The notes beneath the pieces were generated by a model. The model was given only the letters and a program-made list of their open reading frames with translations, was not told the origin of the DNA and did no database searches. 64,000 nt of DNA, from contig NZ_QNTQ01000008.1 in assembly GCF_003298775.1 (NCBI RefSeq), forward strand, positions 267,928-331,927. The letters are read 5' to 3'. Of this stretch, positions 58,301 through 64,000 are shown piece after piece. The DNA comes from Rhodosalinus halophilus (GTDB lineage Bacteria > Pseudomonadota > Alphaproteobacteria > Rhodobacterales > Rhodobacteraceae). The position numbers were made by a program, and so were the translations under genes. Position 1 is the stretch's first letter; each line of letters opens with the position of its first letter.

Positions 58301-59011
58301 GCCGGTGCGCTGGGGCTGATGTTCATCATCCTGCTGGCGCAGTTCAACAGCGTCTACAACGCGGTGCTCGTGCTGCTGGCCGTGGTGCTCTCGACCACGG
58401 GCGTGCTGATCGGCATGCTGGTCATGGACCAGCCCTTCTCGATCATCATGACAGGGACCGGCATCGTGGCCCTGGCGGGCATCGTCGTGAACAACAACAT
58501 CGTGCTGATCGACACCTATCAGGAATACGCCCGCTACATGCCCCGGATCGAGGCCATCGTGCGCACGGCCGAGGACCGCATCCGCCCGGTGCTGCTGACG
58601 ACGATCACCACCATGGCCGGCCTGACGCCGATGATGCTGGGCCTCAGCCTCGACTTCATCGGCGGGGGCTACTCGATCGACAGCCCCACGGCGCTCTGGT
58701 GGAAGCAGCTGGCGACGGCGGTCGTCTTCGGCCTGGGCGTGGCCACGGTGCTCACGCTTCTCTTCACGCCGGCGATGCTGGCTGCGCGCGTCTGGGTGAC
58801 GGAATACGCGCGCTGGATCGCGCGGCTGCTGGCCTGGGCCGGCGCCGGCCGGTCGAGCCGGGTGGCCCGCGACTGGGCGCTGCGCCGCGCCGCGCGCCGG
58901 GTGAAGGCGCCCACGATCCTGTGGGACGAGGGCGACGGCCCGGTCGTGGACGGCGCGCCCGCCGCGCCCGACCTCGCGCCGCCGGCCAAGCCGCTCCGCG
59001 CGGCCGAATAA
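55337..59011 (+). CDS. RND efflux pump, inner-membrane permease
   Basis: A 1224-residue RND transporter, longer than the usual 1030-1050. The N-terminal helix and porter domain (ALPKEGEPDIEIPALFVSVQFPG), the TM4 acidic region (GLILAVGMLVDGAIVVVEYADK) and the TM10 region (GIVALAGIVVNNNIVLIDTYQEY) are clear. It resembles AcrB/MexF-like hydrophobic pumps. Two things are unusual: about 95 extra residues with two hydrophobic stretches between TM6 and TM7 (about 56815-57110), and about 75 extra C-terminal residues rich in Arg, Pro and Ala. The substrate is unknown. Confidence 0.9.
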   Translation: MTGMVDWAASRARMVLAFIALSLLAGGFAYVALPKEGEPDIEIPALFVSVQFPGISAEDSEKLLVKPMETELSDLDGLKTMSGTAAEGYAGVALEFEFGWDKSQTIADVRDAMNTAEAQFPEGYEKYSINEINFSEFPIVIVNLTGPVPERTMFRVARDLQDEIEGLDSVLEAGLAGERDEMLEVVIDPLRLEAYNVTADELISVVQNNNQLIAAGEVETEQGAFSVKIPSSFDEPRDVYDLPVKTNGDRVVTLGDLATINLTFQDREGTARFNGEPTVALQVVKRKGFNLIDTADEVKQVVAAARADWPPELRAAVQMGTSNDQSRIVASMVSQLEGSVLTAVALVMIVVLASLGTRAALLVGFAIPTSFLLCFAFLAVMGVTISNIVMFGLILAVGMLVDGAIVVVEYADKRIREGSGPMRAYVEAAKRMFWPIVSSTATTLCAFLPMLFWPGVPGEFMGMLPVTLIFVLSASLVVALIYLPVMGGVTGRVSRLFANASDALRAGLPWIVRAMLVPVALYGLFLGAMQVLNPGYLFGGTPPLPGLAGSLPGVALFLAAAAASSITLSAARIEMRPQRIRAGRRRTLFGRIIGLVAGNPVMPLATIAGVGFVVASVFMFYGENNNGVDFFVETEPEQAIVYVKARGNLSLAEKDALVRRAEAIVLAHPGVQSAFSFAGEGGLNSNTGGAEAPKDTVGQIQFETIPWEERRFDPSLDGNAVLADLAEQLAELPGMETEILEASQGPADAKPVHLRLKGDDLDTLVEATGIVRAKYDSLPGLRLIEDTRPLPGIDWQIDVDVEKAGRFGADVATVGAMVQLVTRGILLDTMRVPSSDEEIEIRVRLPEEDRLLSTLDTLRVRTEDGLVPLANFITREPVEKLAEISRVDQTRHLDVKADVASGLVAVTAPDGAELGVMPAAQAEERIASAAPGTAWEGASTAPVTANERIETLTQWLEAESPLPAGIDWEWTGDQEEQEESGQFLMKAFAGALGLMFIILLAQFNSVYNAVLVLLAVVLSTTGVLIGMLVMDQPFSIIMTGTGIVALAGIVVNNNIVLIDTYQEYARYMPRIEAIVRTAEDRIRPVLLTTITTMAGLTPMMLGLSLDFIGGGYSIDSPTALWWKQLATAVVFGLGVATVLTLLFTPAMLAARVWVTEYARWIARLLAWAGAGRSSRVARDWALRRAARRVKAPTILWDEGDGPVVDGAPAAPDLAPPAKPLRAAE

Positions 59012-59023
59012 CAGGGAGACGCC

Positions 59024-59278
59024 ATGGCCTTCGAAAGCGTGCTCGCGATGCTGCTCACCGGCCTCGTGGCCGGCTGGCTCGCCGCGAAACTTGTGCGGGG
59101 CGGCGGGTTGGGCCTGATCGGCAACATGGCCGTGGGCGTCGCGGGCGCCTTCCTCGCCGGCGTCATGCTGCCGGTGCTGGGGTTCGGCGCCGGCGGCGGG
59201 GTGATCCTGACGGTGCTGCAGGCGACCCTGGGGGCCGTGGTCGTCCTGGTTCTGATACGCCTGATTCGCACCGGATAG
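59024..59278 (+). CDS. GlsB/YeaQ/YmgE family membrane protein
   Basis: An 84-residue, Gly-rich, three-helix membrane protein of the transglycosylase-associated (GlsB/YeaQ) family: GLVAGWLAAKLVRGGGLGLIGNMAVGVAGAFLAGV is the signature segment. Such proteins are common stress-associated membrane proteins without a defined activity. It starts 12 bp after the RND permease stop and a terminator follows 80 bp after its own stop, so it is likely the last gene of the efflux operon. Confidence 0.88.
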   Translation: MAFESVLAMLLTGLVAGWLAAKLVRGGGLGLIGNMAVGVAGAFLAGVMLPVLGFGAGGGVILTVLQATLGAVVVLVLIRLIRTG

Positions 59279-59356
59279 GCCAAAGGCACCAGGCCGGCCC
59301 CCGGATTGTCGCAGCAAGGGCAACAAAGCCCCAACGGCTTGTCGAATAGCCGCTAC

Positions 59357-59381
59357 GGCCGAACAAGCGGCCGCTTTTTCG
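59357..59381 (+). terminator. intrinsic terminator after the GlsB-like gene
   Basis: Stem CGGCCG (59358-59363) and CGGCCG (59370-59375), 6-nt loop AACAAG, followed by C and five T (59377-59381). It has the form of a Rho-independent terminator for the efflux operon. Confidence 0.7.
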
Positions 59382-59457
59382 TCCCGATGCCGTCGCAACC
59401 GTTGCCCGATCCTGCTCCGGGGCGTAGAGTGCGCGTGTCGAGTTCGGGGGTATTGGC

Positions 59458-59727
59458 ATGTCGAGGCTTCGCAACATCACGACGGGCGCCTTTGCCGCCT
59501 ATCTGGCCGGCACGCTGCCGGCCATGGCGCAATCCTACCACGGTGGCGGCTGGTGGTCCTCCTTCTGGGCCAACCTTTTCAACAGCTATCAGAGCGGGTC
59601 GGGTGGTGGCACGCGGACAGCGGCTGCGGTGCCTGAAATCGACGCCTCGAGCGGCGCGCTCGCCATTGCCGCCGTGCTGGCTCTGATGGCGCTGAGCTGG
59701 GAACTGCATCGCCGTCGGCGCGGGTAA
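59458..59727 (+). CDS. VPEID-CTERM sorted protein
   Basis: An 89-residue secreted protein. A Sec signal peptide ends at AMAQS (about residue 25). A short Gly/Ser/Trp-rich mature region follows (YHGGGWWSSFWANLF). The C-terminus has the exosortase tripartite signal: the motif AVPEIDASSG, a hydrophobic helix (ALAIAAVLALMALSW) and basic residues (HRRRRG). The VPEID form is the target of exosortase E, which is encoded next on the opposite strand. The mature part is only about 30 residues, so the protein may be a small surface or matrix peptide. Confidence 0.9.
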   Translation: MSRLRNITTGAFAAYLAGTLPAMAQSYHGGGWWSSFWANLFNSYQSGSGGGTRTAAAVPEIDASSGALAIAAVLALMALSWELHRRRRG

Positions 59728-59752
59728 GATCACGGGTCTTCCCGCGTATCCA

Positions 59753-59776
59753 GGGCCGCCTTCGGGCGGCCTTTTT
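59753..59776 (+). terminator. intrinsic terminator after the VPEID-CTERM gene
   Basis: Stem GGCCGCC/GGCGGCC with the stable loop TTCG, then five T (59772-59776). A textbook Rho-independent terminator 26 bp after the stop codon, serving the plus strand. Confidence 0.92.
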
Positions 59777-59803
59777 GCACCTGCCCGGTGGCAGGCACGC
59801 AGC

Positions 59804-61423
59804 TCATATCAGGCTCCAGTCGCCGCGCCAGGCCGCGGCCGCCGCCACGAGGGCATTCGCCGCCACATGGGCCGCGACGGCATCGCTCAACCGCCCCCGC
59901 CGCAGGTAGACGACGGCAAACACAAGTCCCGCCAGGGCGGCAACCAGCCAGCGATCGTGCAGCGCGGCGAAGCCTGCGGTCGAGACCACGACCGCCAGCG
60001 CACGCCAGGCCAGGCCGCCGCGATCCAGCCGCGACAGCACATAGCCACGGAAAAAGAGCTCTTCGACCACCGGTACCAGGATCACGGTGCCCACCAGCCG
60101 CACCGCAACCCAGAGCGCGGCCGCCGCAGGGGCCAGCGCGAGAAGTGCAGGTTCGGGCGCCGCCGGGGCAGGCGCGCTTGCCACCCAGCCCACCCCGACC
60201 AGCAGACCGGCGGACCAGCTCAGCGCGTCGGGCCGGCCTTGCAGGAGCGCGGGCAGCGGACGCCAGAGCCACAGCAGCGCCCCCAGCATCGCCGCCGCCT
60301 GAAGCGGAAAGCCCAAGGCAGGTGCGACGAAGAACGCCTGCACCGCGAGCGAGGACAGCATGAAGGCGACGAAGGGCAGGATGAGCGCCGCCGTGGGATC
60401 GTGGCTGAGCGACGGACCGGCCTGCGCCGCCTCCGCGCGCTCGCGCTGTAGCCAGGGGATGCGGTTGACAGCGACCAGCACGAGGATCGCCAGCACGGTG
60501 AACGACAGCCAGCCCGCGAAGCTGTGAAACCCGTTGAGCGCAAGCTCGGGCGAGACATGCGCGCCGATCAGGATCAGCCCCGCGATGCGCAGGACGTTGA
60601 AGAGCCAGCTCGCCAGCAATGCCGCCGGCAGCACGGCAAGCCAGAAGCGGCCCATGCGCAGCGTGCCCCGGAAGAGCGCCGCATAAAGCGCCAGGAACGC
60701 GGCCATCAGCACGAACCCCTCCACGCCGGAGCATTGCGGCGCGATGTTCACGTTGAAGCCGTCTGTCCGGATGATGGCCGCCTCGGGATAGACCTCGACC
60801 GCCTCCGAGACGGCCGACAGCGTCAGAAAGACCCCGACGAAGGTGATCTGCGCGAGCGTGTTCCAGTACCAGATCGGCTCGAGCCAACGCGCAAGATCGG
60901 GCAGCAGCAAGGCCGCGAAGACCAGGGCCAGCAGACCCCTGGGCTCTGCGCGGACCCACGCCGTCCAGTCCCGCGGCGCCGCCAGAAGGCCCAGCGCACC
61001 AAGCGTTATCGCCAGCGCGCCGCCCGCCAGCAGCGGCAACAGATCGGCAAAGCGCGCGTTGAGCGCCTCTGCCGGCGTCAGCAGCATCGGCAGGAAGGCA
61101 GCGGCAAGCCCCGCCGCATGCAGCAGCGCCCACGGCAGGCGCGTCGTGCGCGCCGCCGTCATCGCCACGAAGCGCACCCGCGCTGCACGGCGCGCCGACA
61201 GATAGAGCCCGATCGCCACGGCAAGACACAGCGCGCGCAGCACGGAGCCGCGCAGCGCGCGACAGGCCGCCTCCGCCTCGGTCTGGCGGCATTCGAGCGG
61301 CGCATCAATCTGGAAGATGAGCACCAGCGCGACGAGTTCGGCCACGAAGAGCGCGCCCAGCACCATGAGCCGCAAGGGCACCGCGCCGCCGGGCGCACCC
61401 ATCGTCAGCCCGTCACGCGGCAT
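59804..61423 (-). CDS. xrtE: exosortase E fused to a CAAX-type protease (VPEID-CTERM system)
   Basis: A 539-residue multi-pass membrane protein. The N-terminal exosortase part has the catalytic triad: Cys231 in NIAPQCSGVEGF, Arg279 in FNVLRIAGL and His300 in NGFHSFAGW. The C-terminal part has CAAX-protease (Rce1-like) motifs: VVEELFFRGYVL (Glu454, Glu455, Arg459), AALH (His489) and AAHVAAN (His519). This fusion defines the exosortase E/protease type. It should cut and anchor or release the VPEID-CTERM protein encoded opposite. I use ATG 61423, overlapping the ABC gene by 11 bp; ATG 61402 is an alternative. Confidence 0.9.
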   Translation of the reverse strand: MPRDGLTMGAPGGAVPLRLMVLGALFVAELVALVLIFQIDAPLECRQTEAEAACRALRGSVLRALCLAVAIGLYLSARRAARVRFVAMTAARTTRLPWALLHAAGLAAAFLPMLLTPAEALNARFADLLPLLAGGALAITLGALGLLAAPRDWTAWVRAEPRGLLALVFAALLLPDLARWLEPIWYWNTLAQITFVGVFLTLSAVSEAVEVYPEAAIIRTDGFNVNIAPQCSGVEGFVLMAAFLALYAALFRGTLRMGRFWLAVLPAALLASWLFNVLRIAGLILIGAHVSPELALNGFHSFAGWLSFTVLAILVLVAVNRIPWLQRERAEAAQAGPSLSHDPTAALILPFVAFMLSSLAVQAFFVAPALGFPLQAAAMLGALLWLWRPLPALLQGRPDALSWSAGLLVGVGWVASAPAPAAPEPALLALAPAAAALWVAVRLVGTVILVPVVEELFFRGYVLSRLDRGGLAWRALAVVVSTAGFAALHDRWLVAALAGLVFAVVYLRRGRLSDAVAAHVAANALVAAAAAWRGDWSLI

Positions 61424-63254
61424 GCTCGGCCTGCTGCCGTGCCCAGAGTTGCGCGTAGCGCCCCTGCCGCGCCAGAAGGGCGGCATGGGTGCCCTCCTCG
61501 ACGACGCGGCCCGCCTCAAGCACCACGATACGATCCGCATCCGCCACGGTCGAGAGCCGGTGCGCGATGGTGAGCACCGTGCGCCCCTGCCCCGCGCGCC
61601 GCAGCGCGCCCTGGATCTCCGCCTCGGTCTCGGTGTCGAGCGCCGAGGTCGCCTCGTCCAGCAGCAGGATTGGCGGATCCTTGAGCAGCGTGCGGGCGAT
61701 GCCCACGCGCTGCTTTTCCCCGCCCGAGAGCTTCAGGCCCCGCTCGCCAACGGTGGTGTCGTAGCCCTCCGGCAGCGCCGCGATGAAGTCGTGGATCTGC
61801 GCCGCCTTCGCCGCCGCCACGATCTCGTCCTCCGTCGCTTCCTCGCGTCCGTAGGCAATATTGTAGCGGATCGTGTCATTGAAGAGGACCGTGTCCTGCG
61901 GCACGACCCCGATCGCGGCGTGCAGCGTGTCCTGCGCGACATCGCGGATGTCCTGCCCGTCGATGCGGATCGCGCCCTCGCTCACGTCGTAGAAGCGGAA
62001 GAGCAGCCGCCCGATGGTGGACTTGCCCGAGCCCGAGGGCCCGACCAGCGCGACCTTCTCGCCCGCGCCGACCGCGAGCGAGATACCGTGCAGGATCGGC
62101 CGCGCCGGATCGTAACCGAAGACGACCCGGTCGAAGGCCACCGCGCCGCCCGACACCTTGAGCGCGGGCGCGCCGGGCCGGTCGGCCACCTCGCGCGGCT
62201 GGTCGAGAAGCTCGAACATCTCGCCCATGTCCACGAGGCTCTGCCGGATCTCGCGGTAGACGGTGCCCAGAAAACCCAGCGGCATGGTGATCTGGATCAT
62301 GTAGGCGTTGACCATCACGAAATCGCCCACGGTCAGCGCGCCGTTCTGGACGCCCACCGCGGCCATGACCATGACGATGACCAGCCCCCCGGTGATCAGG
62401 AAGGTCTGTCCGAAGTTGAGGAAGGCGAGCGAATAGGCGGTCTTGAGCGCCGCGGTCTCGTAGCCCGCCATCGCGCGGTCGTAGCGCGCGGCCTCCCGCC
62501 CCTCGGCGCCGAAGTATTTCACCGTCTCGTAGTTCAGAAGCGAATCGATCGCCTTCTGGTTGGCGTCGGTGTCCTGGTCGTTCATCTCGCGCCGCAGGCG
62601 CACCCGCCATTCGGTCACCTTGAAGGTGAACCAGACGTAGAGCGCGATCGTGGCGGCGACGACGACCAGATACCAGGCGTCGAACATCACGAAGAGCACG
62701 CCCGCGATCAGCGCCAGTTCCAGGATCAGCGGCCCCACCGAGAAGAGCAGGAACCGCAGCAGGAAATCGACGCCCTTCACCCCCCGCTCGATGATCCGCG
62801 AGAGCCCGCCGGTGCGGCGCGTGACGTGGTAGCGCAGCGACAGGCGGTGGATATGGGTGAAGGTCTCGAGCGCGATGCGCCGGAGCGCGCGCTGGCCCAC
62901 CCCCGCGAAGACCGCGTCGCGCAACTGCTGGAAGCCGTTCGACATCAGCCGCGCCATGCCGTAGGCGACCGTCAGGCCCACCGCCCCGAGCGCGAGGTCC
63001 GGCACCCCCTCGCCCGACAGCGCATCGACCGCCCGCTTGTAGATCATGGGCGTGCCCACCGCGACCAGCTTCGCCGCGAGCAGCGCGACGAGGGCGCCTA
63101 CCACGCGCCGCTTCGCCCAGCTCTCGCCCTCGGGCCAGAGATAGGGCGCGACGCGGCGGATCACTTTCCAGCCGGTGCGCCGCTCGCGCCGCGCCTCTTC
63201 GGCGGGCGTCTCGACGGCGGGCGTGTCGCGGTCTGCGGTGCTGTCGGCTGGCAT
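61413..63254 (-). CDS. Atm1-type ABC exporter (half-transporter)
   Basis: A 613-residue fused membrane-ATPase half-transporter. Six helices span about residues 50-335, with the Atm1/HMT signature NYETVKYFGAE in the coupling region. The ATPase has Walker A VGPSGSGKST, signature LSGGEKQRVGIARTL, Walker B ILLLDEATSALD and the switch His in IAHRLSTV. Atm1-type exporters carry glutathione-linked sulfur or metal species from the cytoplasm. ATG 63254 follows CGGAGA; the GTG 7 codons earlier is less likely. Its end overlaps the exosortase gene. Confidence 0.9.
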   Translation of the reverse strand: MPADSTADRDTPAVETPAEEARRERRTGWKVIRRVAPYLWPEGESWAKRRVVGALVALLAAKLVAVGTPMIYKRAVDALSGEGVPDLALGAVGLTVAYGMARLMSNGFQQLRDAVFAGVGQRALRRIALETFTHIHRLSLRYHVTRRTGGLSRIIERGVKGVDFLLRFLLFSVGPLILELALIAGVLFVMFDAWYLVVVAATIALYVWFTFKVTEWRVRLRREMNDQDTDANQKAIDSLLNYETVKYFGAEGREAARYDRAMAGYETAALKTAYSLAFLNFGQTFLITGGLVIVMVMAAVGVQNGALTVGDFVMVNAYMIQITMPLGFLGTVYREIRQSLVDMGEMFELLDQPREVADRPGAPALKVSGGAVAFDRVVFGYDPARPILHGISLAVGAGEKVALVGPSGSGKSTIGRLLFRFYDVSEGAIRIDGQDIRDVAQDTLHAAIGVVPQDTVLFNDTIRYNIAYGREEATEDEIVAAAKAAQIHDFIAALPEGYDTTVGERGLKLSGGEKQRVGIARTLLKDPPILLLDEATSALDTETEAEIQGALRRAGQGRTVLTIAHRLSTVADADRIVVLEAGRVVEEGTHAALLARQGRYAQLWARQQAEHAA

Positions 63255-63312
63255 GCGCTGTCTCCGGTCGGGCACACCTAGACCGGATGCCCGCTAAGGG
63301 CCAGTGCCGCGC

Positions 63313-64000
63313 TCACTGCGGAATGGTGAAGACCTGCCCCGGATAGATCAGATCGGGATCGCGGATGCGGTCCCGGTTGGCCTCGAAGATGCGCACATAG
63401 AGGATGCCCCGTCCGTAGTTGCGCCGCGAAATGCCCCAGAGCGTGTTGCCGCGCTGGACGGTGACGAGCGCGCGCCCCTCGGACTCCGCCTCCGCCGCCG
63501 CCGCGGCGAGCGCGTCGGGCGCGATCCGCTCGAAGGGCGTCTCGATCCGGGCCGTGACCTCGCCTTCGGCGTCCAGCGCATCGATCCGCATGGTGTAGAC
63601 GCCGGTGTCGATCTCGGGCAATTCCGTCTGCCAGTTGCCGTCCGGCGCGACGGGAACGCTCGTGACCGGGCGATTGTCCAGATAGACGCGCACGAAATCT
63701 GTGCCGGGCCCGCCCTGGCCGGCGAGCTGCACCGCGCCCTCCGCGTCGTAGCCGATCGCGTCGACGGCAAGTTCCGCGAGCGCGTCGGGCGGCGCGCCGG
63801 GCCGGCCGGGGCGCTGAAGCACGCGTAGCCCCTCGCGGCCTGCGAGGATCACGCCCGGCGCCCCCGCCCCCTCGGGCTCTGCCGCGGGCGGGCCGGGTTG
63901 CGCCGGCTCGGCCGCCGCGACGCTCGGCTGCGCGGCGGGTGCGGCTGCGGCATCGGGTCCGGGCTCGCCCGCGACGGTGGCCGGAGCCCGCGCCACCGCG
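63313..64000 (-). CDS. LysM-domain protein, partial (5' end outside the window)
   Basis: The frame enters from the right edge, and at least 227 codons are visible. A long Ala/Pro-rich stretch comes first ([16 protein letters not shown]), then an Ig-like or carbohydrate-type beta region ([26 protein letters not shown]). The C-terminus is one LysM motif ([49 protein letters not shown]), which binds peptidoglycan. It is probably a secreted or membrane-anchored cell-wall protein; any signal sequence lies beyond the window. A methionine near 63996 is not taken as the start. Confidence 0.85.
   Translation of the reverse strand, partial: AVARAPATVAGEPGPDAAAAPAAQPSVAAAEPAQPGPPAAEPEGAGAPGVILAGREGLRVLQRPGRPGAPPDALAELAVDAIGYDAEGAVQLAGQGGPGTDFVRVYLDNRPVTSVPVAPDGNWQTELPEIDTGVYTMRIDALDAEGEVTARIETPFERIAPDALAAAAAEAESEGRALVTVQRGNTLWGISRRNYGRGILYVRIFEANRDRIRDPDLIYPGQVFTIPQ

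Overview
The window is very GC-rich DNA with dense, often overlapping genes. It looks like the chromosome of an alphaproteobacterium, most likely a Rhodobacteraceae (Rhodobacterales) member. The reasons are a secreted calcium-repeat protein ending in a Hint domain, the ZapA gene next to transketolase, a yfgM-bamB-der cluster, soluble fdsGBACD formate dehydrogenase, and an exosortase E/VPEID-CTERM pair. I see no phage, transposon, CRISPR array or rRNA operon; one tRNA-Leu(CAA) is present.

Layout. 1-1.8 kb: an acidic membrane protein (cut by the left edge), BolA, DsbB, a YqaA/DedA-like protein and tRNA-Leu. 2.3-5.5 kb: a glycine betaine/proline-type ABC importer. 6.2-9.6 kb: a large RTX-Hint protein followed by a stand-alone degenerate Hint protein. 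9.6-15.2 kb: zapA, a coiled-coil protein, tkt, a DUF808 protein, gap and a 47-residue membrane peptide. 15.3-23.2 kb: coaD, a CBS protein and a valine/isobutyrate catabolic cluster (mmsA, acyl-CoA dehydrogenase, hydroxyisobutyryl-CoA hydrolase, mmsB) interrupted by a YbdK-type ligase. 23.3-32.2 kb: a LysR regulator divergent from fdsGBACD, then a type II sulfide:quinone oxidoreductase behind a perfect FNR box. 32.3-37.2 kb: nitroreductase, methylacyl-CoA racemase and further acyl-CoA-linked genes. 37.2-43.0 kb: a LysR gene divergent from a DAB dissolved-inorganic-carbon pump (dabB, dabA) with an overlapping zinc-ribbon gene. 43.0-47.0 kb: an OxyR-like regulator lacking the peroxidatic cysteine, a GNAT acetyltransferase and a dauA-dauB-like D-amino-acid pair. 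47.1-50.2 kb: a membrane protein, MoxR ATPase and VWA protein. 50.2-53.8 kb: der, bamB, yfgM. 53.9-59.3 kb: an RND efflux pair behind a TetR-type palindrome. 59.4-64 kb: a VPEID-CTERM protein, exosortase E/protease, an Atm1-type ABC exporter and a LysM protein cut by the right edge.

How the parts fit. Formate oxidation, sulfide oxidation, inorganic carbon uptake, transketolase and GAPDH within about 30 kb suggest a heterotroph able to draw on one-carbon and sulfur compounds. That link is inference, because no RuBisCO gene is in the window. Regulation is unusually readable: three LysR genes each face a T-N11-A palindrome, a consensus FNR box precedes sqr, and a TetR-type operator precedes the efflux operon. 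The least explained items are a composite palindromic repeat family (two copies), a GNRA-hairpin motif found in two intergenic regions, the zinc-ribbon partner of DabA, and a MoxR/VWA module whose zincin motif has lost its glutamate.
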